A DNA stretch of 64,000 nt. Origin: Daphnia pulex (lineage: Eukaryota > Arthropoda > Branchiopoda > Diplostraca > Daphniidae). Below the pieces are notes generated by a model, which saw only the letters and a list, made by a program, of their open reading frames with translations, was not told the origin of the DNA and did no database searches. The stretch is taken from assembly GCF_021134715.1 (NCBI RefSeq), contig NC_060017.1:4712001-4776000 (forward strand), read 5' to 3'. Below are positions 37,088 through 49,000 of this stretch, in pieces; position 1 is the first letter of the stretch, and each line of letters begins with the position of its first letter. A program made the translations under genes and the position numbers.

Positions 37088-40000
37088 CTAGCGTGAAGTG
37101 AGGCGATGCCACCGCGTGATTTCCACGTCGTGAGCATTGACCAGAGATTGCCAATGTCGTTCACCGTCGGGAGTCGAATTGGCGCCGAGGGTCAAGTGAC
37201 CGACAGTCGTATCGGGACTGTGCCCCTTCTTCGTCTTCCTAATGAGCACCAAATGAAGCCAGCATGATCCGATCTGAATAAGAAACAATCAAAATTATCC
37301 AATTGATTTTTTAAAATGTTTCTCCAATGTCGTCAATTTGATTATCTCCGTCAATCAACTAAGTGAGATTGAAGCAATAATCAATTATCAGACAATTGCA
37401 TACGCTCGTCTACACATCGATCCCGAAAGGTCAACAGCTGACTCCCACTCCCTTACGATAGACTGTGTCGTTATCAATTTTGACCGATATATTTCTGCTG
37501 GCGCATTTTTCACCTGACCGAACAGGTTGTTCTTTGCTTGCCGTGCTACGAAAGTTGCGCGTGTCTGGTGAATGAGCGACGCTCGTGAAGATAACAAGCC
37601 TCAACCTAGACTCACCAGATGGCATCAGCTTACGTTAAAAACACGGACACGTAAAAAAAATGGGAAATCAAATCAAAATCAAAACTTTCCAACGTTCTCA
37701 TCGTCTTTCGCATTTTCCAATTGTAAAAAAAGGACCATGAGACAACGAAAAAAAAGAAACGAGGTTATCTCATCACTTTTGGAATGCGACGATGAGGTTG
37801 GTTGGGCTCAATCTTTTTTTCGGCCGGATGAATCGATCCAGGCGTATAGGAGCGCCGCGCGCGCGCGCTAATCCGCAATTCAAATTCATCAATATGATAT
37901 TAATCATTTAATCAAGCAACCACCTTGGTAGAAGAGGCTTGTTAAGAAATTACGTCAACAAGTATATATGAGAAACGTTGATTAGGTATGTGTATAGCCA
38001 ACCCCTCCGATGTGTTATCGGTTGCGTTTAATCTGGCACGAATTTGTTTTCCTAGAAAAAAAGTGATTCCTTGTTGAAATCCACACACAAAGTTTCGGAT
38101 AGTTTTAAACCTCTGCTTTTTTTCCCCACTCCCTTGTTCTAGAATAATTACGAAACATGATCGATCTAGGGAAGTCGAGCGAGTGAAATGGACCACGTTA
38201 CCATTATCACGGCTCGATCGTTTTTTGTTTGATCATGATACACGAGCAGATAGTATCCCCTTCTACTATTTATCTCCCTCTTTTTATTCTTTTTTTTTTT
38301 TTAAATAAAAATAAATAATGAGAATGAAGAATATATAAACCAACCCTTGAAAAATAAAAAAATAAATTAATTTTCTCTTTACCGGCCGATTGGTTACGTC
38401 GAATTTAATGGTCTGGTTCCATTCGGGAGCTTTTCCCTTGGCTGGGCTGGTCTCTTTAATTTCAGATCCTCCGTCCGGATAGCAGGAATTAACCACAACG
38501 ATGTAGTCGGGTTCAAACTGTGTGAAGGTATCATCATCGTCGTCGACAACAGCCAACCAGCGGAGTGCCGAGTGCCGCAGCAGACATATAGAAATAAATA
38601 GAGAAGAGAGAGAGAAGAAGGGAAGATTTAAATGGCTGGCATATTATCAGTTTTCCGTCTCTTTTCACCACGTAGTAGTAGCAGATACATCCGTACAGTA
38701 ATTATGTAATCTAGAATCATTTCGTGGGGGGTCGTCCGCGTACAAGAGATGATGAACAAGAAAGCGGGAAAAAGGAAGAGAGAGAGAAGCCATCATCATC
38801 ATCATCATCACACGCGGAGAAAAGGTGCGCCTCTGCACACTTGCATCCTATACCACTAGGATGTGTCGGTGGGGGCCCAGGGTTGGAAAAGTGGCACAGC
38901 GCACACTTAAAGCTCTTTTTTTTTTTTTTTACCAGCCCAAAAAGAAGCGGGCTAAAAGTGTCAAGAGAGCTTTCATGTAAATTATATTGAGCTACTTTTT
39001 TTTTCAGTTGCACGGGCCGAAGGGCGCCTGGGCTGTCTACTACAGACAGCACATCCGTTAAGATTCCGCACGGCTCATCTCGGTGTGGAGCTGTTGCGTG
39101 TGTAGGTGCTCCATCAGCAGCAAATTACGAGCGATGTTTATTGATCAAAAATATACCACAGTTTTGGTGGGCGGCAATCCGTGGGCTCGGTGGATTAGGA
39201 TTTTGAGGCGTCGAGATGATGATGGCCGCCCAGCGGCGGATTCTTGTTCTTGCTCGTGTCGAAGGGAAATGAGTAGCTGGCCCAGTTCGGGCGCTCCCGT
39301 CATCGGTCGACACATCGGCTCTGCCTTTTTATTTATGGTCAAAACAAACGAAAGAGAAAGAGAACGATGACGTTGTGAATGGCAACAATGGTATTTATAA
39401 ACTGGTTCACCAAAACACCTGAGCGTCCTTCTCTTTCTTCTTCTCATCTGGCTGCTGTCGTCCGGCGCTTTCATCCGCTCGCTGCTTCTGAGGAATTAAA
39501 AGTCCGGTGAGAGAACGAGGCACACCGTCAGCCAGCGCCATTTCACCCAGGCGGACTGGGCGGGAAAATGGGAAAACATTTAGACAATGTCGAATCAAAT
39601 ATGCAGCCAGCGCAGTTGTTGATATGTAATAGTAATTCTGAATTCCTCAACTTCTCTTTTTCAATTACCGTTAAAGGATCCAATTTTCTTGTCGCTTTTC
39701 CAGCGCCCTCGCCCCAGGTAAACGGTGGTGGTCAAACGTCCATTCAGCAGCTCCTCGGCCGTGACGTCAGGGAACTTGAATACCTGCAACAGGTTTTCAT
39801 TTTATTTTATTTTTCTTTTTTTTTCTTTTCATCCGTTTTCTAATATACGCACTTTTATTGAGCGTGTGTGCTCCTTTTTTTGTTGTTGATCCCACACGAC
39901 CCCCCAAGGCAGACCGATAGTCTGGCGAATTAACGAGCCGACGTCCGAAACTACCGAAAGGATCGGCAGTGAGGAGCTCAGCAAAAGGAAATTCAAGCAC

Positions 40001-43000
40001 ATGTGCGCAATTTTGAAAGAGAAAAGAAAAAGGGGAGAAAAAAAAAAGAAATAGCGCGGCGCTGTATATGTATGCAAACAAATCCGATTGATACAAATGG
40101 GATAGCCAAATTATATGGCCGGCGGTCGTCGGGAGAGCAAGTCCAATAGCTATACATGTAATAGTGTTTTCTCTTTTATATGGACCCAGCCCAGAATGGA
40201 TCATCCGCGCGCGCTTTAAGGAATAATGGTCATTCGAAGCTAAAATTTTCTTCGACTTTTTCCAATAAAAATCAAAAGGAAAAGAAAAATATAATTGAGA
40301 AAAGAAAGGGAATAAGAAATCCGAAAAAAAAGTCCCACAGGAGGTTTTCTCATTTTTATTATTGTCGTGAAAGAAAAAGGAACCCGGAAGATATGCAAAG
40401 TTGGTCAGATTTTTGTCTTTCCTTTTGGTTTTTTCTATTATTACGGCATTTTCATTGTCCTGCGACGACAAAAAAAAAATAAAAAAAATAAAAGAGAATA
40501 GAAAAAGAAGCGAAATGGCCTGCGAGGAAAAGATCAAAAGCGACAAAAGATATGACGGGGACGTGGCGATCAAAAGGGAACAACACGAACTGCATAGCGA
40601 ATCATCTCCGTTTGTGAGCGGAGAATATAAAGAAGGACTGAAGGACGGCTTGTTAATCGACAATGGATGTCCACAAAAGACAACAAGAAACACGAAAATC
40701 AAATTCAGAAAAAGGACAATAGAAAAATGGGCATCCCAGAAATCTGAAAGGATATGAATCGAACGATAAAAATCAAATGGCAATTTGGAACGCAGTTCTA
40801 CAGACTCGGCTATTATTACTCGCTATTGTACACAGTACAGCATTTCTTTATTATTATAATATTATTGACGAATGTTTCGAGATTAAAAATCCCGACCGCG
40901 CGATCAATTCAATTTCCATCTAGCGGCGGGAATAGGAAAATCAACAGACACAACTTCTCACCTGAGCGCACCGTTGCTGCGGCTGCTGAGATTTCGGCTG
41001 ACGGATGGATGATGAATTCTCCGAGGAGGTGGAGGCGGAAGTTGCAACCAGAGCGGAACGGAAAGCTCGCTTGATTCGCCCATCCAGCACCACCTGTATC
41101 GTAAAAACCAAAAAACCCAGGAATGGCCCCCACGAAATATTATTAGATGCTTAAATACAAACGAGCGTGCAGAATTGTTAGACTCTGCACATGTTGAACG
41201 AATAAAACCGCAAGATTTGAATAATACTGCTGCGCATTTTTTTATTATTTTGTTTTCTCATCGGAGAAAATTCCCCCCCCCCCGTCGGAAAATGAAAAAA
41301 GAAATGGATCACTGTAACGGCACTGACTGAAAGACCCGCTGAAAAAAACAAAACAAAAAAACAAAGTTAAGGAAAATCACGTAGCTTTTTCCGGAGCGCG
41401 GTTATACCGATCGCGGGATTGGGTTTCTATAACGTACACACGCATCTCTTTCTCTCTATCACTACGGTTTACCGGTTATGTATATACAGGGTAATACTGT
41501 AATGTAATATAGTATATATGTAGCTATATCGTCTCTTATAACGTTGCGGGTTCGCCGTCATTGCGGTTGTCAAAACGGGAGCCGATGAGAAATATCCGCG
41601 CAGCCATTTTCAATTCACAGTCGACAGAGAAAAACATCCTTGAATAAAAATTTCCAAAAAACAAATCAGACGATGACGACGGTTATGGCTCAGTATATAA
41701 TATATTTTTGTGTTTTCTTGGCTGAGAGAATTCCAGACGACTTTGATTGCCATCGGAGGAGAGGGGAAAGATATGCGCCAGGCCAGCTCGTCGCAATTCG
41801 GAAATTGTGTTCGGGGCGATCGTTCCGATGGATCGCCGGTATTATATAGTAGTACGTCCGAGAGGATGAGATTCCGCTGAGGTCAAGAGCTCCTATGTAA
41901 CGGGTTACCGTTCTCTGTCCTATTGTTATTGTTTTAACTCCATTTCTGCATTTTTCTTTTTTTTTCAGCATTTTATTATTATATTTTTTGACGGAACGAA
42001 AAGGACGGGCAGGAAGGTAGGGAGGCGGGCTAATGAGCTGGAAATAATGCAAAGAATTTGCTGGTCGTTTCATCAACGCTGCTGGGACGTAAAGAGAAAA
42101 AAAGAAGTATAAACACAAACGAAAAATTCTAATAAAAATAAGCGCGGCCGCGATATGTGATGGAATTATTATGATTTTTTTTTCCCCTTTTTTCTTTTTC
42201 GTTTTCCTTTGCATTTTAAACGTAGCCAATTATTTTTATCATCGACTTTATAGCCGTTGCCCTCGTCCGATATATATAATATTGAATGGAGGAGGGAGAG
42301 GAGAACCGTTCGTTATAATTGTGGAGACCGCCTTGCGTCGCACTTGTTACACACAGTTGCTGCATCCCTCGTGCGCATTTTTTCTCTCTCTCTCTGGCCC
42401 GTCTTTGTGTACACATCTCCCATTCGAGACGGCCACTAACCAGCTAAACTCCCCCGGCAGCGCCTCACCTATAATCAAGAGCCCCGTCCAATTAAAGAAA
42501 AGAAGAAGAAGAAGAAAAAATGTATAGAATTTATCCAGCGTCGAGAGAGAAGACCTAACAGGGAGTTGCTCTTATCCATGTCAGCCTAGTTTTGTTCAGC
42601 TTTTTGTGTTGCTGTTTATAGGTAGGGTGAAACAACTGAATAATAATTTAAAAAAATTAGTGGAACGAAAGAAACGGATGGAAATCTGTCGGTCGTTGGG
42701 TTTTTTTTTCGCCAAGAAATCGGGCCGCAATGAAGCGCTGCAGAGCTGCTAATGGGGGGGGGGGGTCTTATTTTGCCGTTCCGGTCTGACATTATGAGTT
42801 ATCTGCGAGTTTCGTGTGCAAAATTTTGAATTTTGTCTTGTCTGTGTAGGAGTTGATGAGACGAACTTTTAGATATTGAAATAATAATCCCGATTATTCG
42901 TTCAGCGGATGTGGAACGCTGGTGAGAAAACCCCAAAACCGCTTTGTTCGTTTTTGAGCGGTTTGAATTTAGAGGAGAAGGTCGATTTGTAATAATTATC

Positions 43001-46000
43001 GATATCTTAAACCAAACTAATTAGAATATTAGTGTCGTCTGCTTTACTTTTGTTTCAGTGTTTCAGAGTTTCGAAAAGACGAGAAGAGACGAAGTTTACG
43101 GTTAAAAAGAAATAATAACGACGACAACTTTTTTGGAAACGAACACGTGGCTGCACGAAAAATAGCACAAGAAATGCAATTACAAAAAATGTCAAATGTG
43201 GTCCCCGTGTCAACTCTGGTCTCGAATATTTATAGAATCGCTCGATATTACACACTCCTGCATGCTCCTGCCATGCTGTTAAGCAGGTAATTAAAACTTA
43301 TAATTTACAAATAGAATTTTTATGGGAGCTGAAATAGAAGAGAAACTTTCCTGACTAGCATTTGCTATCATCATGTGCCCTTTCAATGCATGGCAGTTTG
43401 ATATTGCACTACGTAACCTTTTCCCTTTTTGGTTTGCAGATTTGAGACCTGAGCCAGCCATCATAACAACAAGATATGCCAGTTTTGCTTCTGCTGCTAT
43501 TAACCTGCTGTCATCAGCAAAAATCTCAGGATCATCGCTTGGGTAAAGTTTTTCGTTACTTTTACTCCTGTGACCTGCTAGATATTTTAATCATGCACAA
43601 TTTGCACAAATGCAGTGTGTTACTTGGAAACCTTAAATTCTCCTGTGGGTTTACCCACTGTCTCCTTTTCAACTTTTCTTAACTTGTTGTTTCTGTAACT
43701 AGTTTTTCGCAACTAATTTTTTATTTTTTGTTTAGATAATCAGCATCCAGTTTCATTGGGAAAACTCTGTCCTCGTGTATGCCCATGTGAGTGTGGGTGT
43801 ATTCACGAGGACGCTCTTTTTCCGTCATTCAACTTTTCTGTGGATGGAGCACCTGTGGATGTCTGGCTGTGGATTTCCCAGGCTTCAAGGTAGGAAACAT
43901 TTATCTCTATTCTTCCTTCCTTTTGACTATTTGGTAGCGTTAATTATAAATCGTGACATTGTACGAATTACGATTTTTCCTAAGCTATGCTGTTGACAGG
44001 AACTGTTTGTTCTATTGCTTTGTTGACTCAGTTAGGGCTCATTTTAAATAACTCATTTGTAGAACGACTGCAAATCAGGCTTGTTTTGTACACCTCGCAA
44101 CTTTGTCTTTGGCTAGAAAATCAAATTCGAAAATGTTTAAACTTTAAACATTTGAAGCAAAGTTTAACTAGAAAATTGTATGACCAAGAGGGTCCTGCCA
44201 CCACATTGGCACCTCCTCGTATTATTACGCAACTCGAGTCGCAATGCGAGACATTTCATTTTTTTTTTTTGGGGGGGGGGGGTCGATGATTGCGACCGGC
44301 TTAATCGCTATTGCGCAGTGCGCGCGTGTGTTACACATAAGCAATTGTCTGTTTCTTCTTCTTTCTTACTTTGACTTGAGTGCCGGTCGACTCCTTTGCT
44401 GGGCAGCGGACGGGCGGTGTCACATTCGAAAGTCGGTGGATGTGCACCAAGAGCTGAGCGGAAGCGGAGACGTAAACCAAAGTGATTTCTAGTTGCGGTG
44501 GTGTCCGTTGCCAATCGTCCATCTTGGCTGGCTCTTGCCCTTGATTGTCCAGCATGTCGTTCTTGCCTTCGCTGCTGATGTAACCGCTTCCGACCAGATT
44601 GGTCAACGACGTCTGCTGGTGGTGGTGGTGGGCCATCTGCGAAGATGAGGGCGGTCGTGCCAGGTACAAGGCCGATTGGCTCAACGGCCGGACGAGGGTT
44701 TTTCTTGACCCCGCGGAAGATGACGTCATTTGAAGCTGTTGGGTTATTGCCGTCGTCGCCAAAGCGTTGCAGCTACTAATACATGCACCCATCCGGTGTT
44801 GTTGTTGGGCTTCGGATGGTTGCCGGGAATCACGCAACGGTTTGTGACGCATCAGCGGGCTCATTTCAGCCAGAGACATTCCCGACCCGCCCAAACGGGG
44901 CTGTTGATGCAGCAATTTAATATGAGACTCGCTATCCAACGGGCTGCCACTTTTTTTATTTTTCGTCCACGATTAAGCCGTTGCATTTTGAACATGAAAC
45001 AAAAGGGAGAAAGAAAACAAAAAACTGTTTTATCAATCGACTCGTTCGTGCAATACGACAATCAACAAGAATTTTTAGACAGAAAGAAAACGGAAGAGAA
45101 ACATTATCCGAGAGGACTCTACCGGATTCTATAGACAAATTCCCAGAAGTGCACAATGTTTTTTATTTCAATTTCAGACAGAATAAAAAAGCGATGAACT
45201 GGGGTCTCTTATTCTTTTCTCTTCCTTCCTCATTCGAATGATTCGATCCGTTGAACAAAAATGCGCAACACAAACAAATCAGAAATTCCTTTTTCTTCTT
45301 TTTTTCTATTTTTGGCTGAATTGTTGGCGAAACTTTGAGCAGCCACTTGAAATGCCGCCGCGCTGAACCCACACTGGAAACCCATTTCCCATCGGGAAAG
45401 AAAAGAGAATATCCAACAATATTGGACATTCTTGACGTCAAAGTTCTTCTATTCGTTATTTAGCGTGTCTTGTTCAAGTTTATTGACCGTGTGGTGTGTG
45501 GCTTTTGGGCTGTTGGCGCAGAAATTCTTCCTTTCTCTCTACTGCCTTTCTCGGCACGCAGTTTTTCTTTTTCCTTTTTTTTAAAAATCATATTGACTTG
45601 ATTCTATAAAGGCAAGTATTGGAAACGTGTCAAGGGGTTGACCGGATATCTCAGATGTACGTCAAATCTTTTCCTTTTGATATTTTTGTGTGTGTGTGCG
45701 TTTGCCGTGTGCGGCCATTTGGCCTACGTGTGACGTAACGGTGCGCACAGGTTTCATTCTCCCATACACGCACTTTTTTCTAGCACCTACGTCAGAATAT
45801 ATCCTGTTAACCTGTTGGCGTGCAGAGGGGCCCTTCTCTCTCTCTGGCTCTTTCACTATAGCTCCCAGTGCGACTGCATCGTGAGTCAATATCCCAACAG
45901 TCAACAATTCAGAACAACGCCCACGATTTCTAGAACCGTGCGCACTTACAATCGAAACGACGAGTTGGACAGTAAGGGGGGAATGACTGGGAACAAGTCG

Positions 46001-49000
46001 GAACGGCATCGATAGGCAATACTATTATATACGAAAGAGGCCGGCTATAGCTGGGCTGTGTCCTCCATCCGAAGAAAAGTCGATGAGATTTGCTAAAGGC
46101 ATGTGCAAAACCGTACATGCAATTTCTCTCTCTTTCTTGTTGTATTCACCGTATCGTGATGAAGGGCTATATTCTGTTTCTTTTTAAAAGGGGAAGAAAA
46201 ATAGACGCGATGGTTGCTGGTTATTCGTTCCGGCGGTCGTGGCACATCTTCTCTCTCTACTCGGTAAGAAAAAAAGAAGAGCCAGGAGTAGGACTGAAGA
46301 TTTAGATAGATTGAGAGGGAAGAGGCGGTTGCGTGATTCGCTGTAAACCATCGTCATTATTATATCAGATGGTAAAGCACGATGTGGGCCGATGAGTAGT
46401 AAGGGCTGCGTCTTTTATTGAAATCTTTTACGAAAAAAAAAGGAAAATCTCTCGAGGCAAAATGTGGAGAGACCTCGCTAATTGCAGCAGCCTCCACCGA
46501 CGACGGTCTATCGAGAAATTGAGGGGGGAAAAGAATAAAATACAAGTAGAGATTTGTGATTGCAAATTGGAGAGTTTTTCTTCTTTCGGGAGTCCTTGAC
46601 GATGACAACATGCGTGAGCCGATTCTGTATACGCCAACATTCACTTTTTTTTTATTTTTATCTCCCCCCTTTTCCATTTAGTAACTTTTTATTTTTCGCA
46701 ACGTCAGGGGGACCTCCTTTTCCCCTCCGATTCACATGTCCATTTGCAGGTCGTTTTGACTTATGGAAAGAAAAAGGAAAAGATGATTACACAGTCCTTG
46801 GGAAGGAGGGGGATGGAATAATAATGGCCATATCGTTCCACTGTGAATCTCTCGACTCTTTTCTCTCCATTACCGCCGAGTCTATACGTTAAATGTGTAC
46901 ACGGTAACAAGTGACTTTGTACTATTCTTCTTCGAGATATTGAGTACCGGTAGTATAGAGACAGAATCGCCGAGAGTTTCTAAATAATCACGGCCATAAC
47001 GACAAAACAAGAAAAGAAAAAAAAAGAAAAATCCTGTGGGAAAATGGCTAATGCGACGAGAGTTGCTACATCTTGTAATATTTATACACACACACACCTC
47101 CTCTGTTTAACCTGAATAAGTTTTGGATGATTGCCGTTGGCTAATTGACGCGGCAACCGTTGTAATGTACGTCCGCCAGACTATGCAGTGCCACTACTGC
47201 CCGCGTTCTTTTTCCTTCCACGTAATAGCTCCGGGAAATTTGGTTGTTGAACGACGGTTCCGTTTTTTTTTTTCTTCGCCGCAGACAACACAACAACACG
47301 CTCTTCTTGTGTGTCTTTTTCTTTCCCCCTCTGTCCTATTGCCGGCGTGAGTGGGGGGGGGGGGGCGTGGTGTGTTTTTTTTTTTATGCCTTTTGTTACA
47401 TTCGATTGGCGTCTTGTAGTAGAAAGTTGAAGCACAACGTTTGTTTTGCCTGTTGTTGTTGTTGTTGTTGGGAAACGGCCGGCGAGTAAAATTCGATACG
47501 TCCGTTGCGGGTTGGAATTTTACGCGGCTGACGAATTCGAAATCGACATGAGAGAATTTTGTTTTTTCTTTCACGCTCTCAAACTCCTCTCCTTTTTTTA
47601 AAAAATTTTTATTTTCGTTTTCTGTGTCAAGTTGCGGTGGTTGTGTTGAGCAATTCGCTAAAAAACGAAAAAGTAAAAATAAAATACCTGATTTTGATGC
47701 GGGTGGTAGCGGGCGTCCATTTGCTTGCGCCATTAGTCGACGTCAGACGCCGGTAGAGGAGAAAAGCGCAGACGGCAACAACGCAGACGACTGCGACGCC
47801 GAACAGCGAAGCGAACACAACTATCCGAATCGTCGTCACGTCGATACTACCTGTCAGGCATCAATCGTCGATGCATAAAGTAAAATAAAAATAAAAAAAC
47901 GGAATATAAATATTTGGTGGCCATCGCTTCATTCAACCTGCAATTTGAATGGATAAATACGTCTCAGCTGTTCAGCACGAGCGACCCATCATTTTTCATG
48001 TATACAGGATTTTTGTCTTGATAACAGTTATCCATCTATACATGAAAATGCGTATGCATATTATACATCATAGATGCTGATAGATGCTCGTTTCCGCAAA
48101 CATTTGTATAATCGAATCGAAAGAAAAAAACTAAAAGAGTATAGATATTTGTAAATCAGGATTATTATGCGATGGACGTATGTGTGTGTGCTCAATCGGC
48201 TGGAAAATTCGGCCAAACCGCGGTCAGAGCTGACGCTTTCCAAACATTCGGAAGGTTTTTTTTCTTGTTAACTGCAAGTGTAAAATAAAAAAAGGAGAGG
48301 AGAAAATGGTATGTAGGGGAAATAGAGTGATGCGGAGGTGAGTGAAAATGTCCGCGGTGTGGGCTGCAATATCGTCGACTGATGGGAATATTCGTTTCTA
48401 TTTGAAACGTCCGACGATAGTTGTTATTACGGGACGGATTGCACACACACACACATAGCCCTACTACACTAGCTATTTGTGACTTGTAGCAGCTTTCGTT
48501 TCTTCTAGAGGGCATTTCTCACTTTCCCAGGCCTGAGAAATAAATTACGTCGAAGAAATCAGACTGACCGACCGGGTGGGAATCTCCAATTATAGCCAAT
48601 AGAATATTTGGATAGAAAACAACGTTCAATGGCTTCATTTCCTATGTATTTTTGTTGCTTTTTTTCCTATCTATATTCTTTTGGCTGCTTGTTGTCTTGC
48701 TCATAAATAACACAGAGGAAGAAAAAAAAGAGAGAAATCAAAAGAGGCCAGCGACTGAATTTGAATAACGCGCCGTGGATGCCGGTACAGAGATTAGCAT
48801 CGGGCGACTCTGGCGCTTTTTTTGGGAGGAACTGGCTGGCTGGCCGGCTGGCTGGCCTATTCTCCTCATCAGAAAACACGGAATGGGGCAATTAATCGCT
48901 ATCCCCACAGTATATATCTCTTGCGCATATCTGCACGCCAAAAGCCATCGTTCACGCTAACAATAGGCAAATTATGTACACTGTTTTCTTCTTTGGAAAA

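Noticed and set aside
39797..40783. 328-codon open frame on the minus strand between C2A exons
   Set aside because: The composition is Phe/Ser/Leu-rich from T-rich intron DNA, with no domain, and the true exons on either side splice across it.
44331..44369. Continuation of the synaptotagmin linker exon past 44370 (VRKKKKQTIAYV)
   Set aside because: The GTAAGA donor at 44369 and the in-phase exon starting VVLDGRIKRAF at 41093 continue the C2A fold, so the tail is intron.
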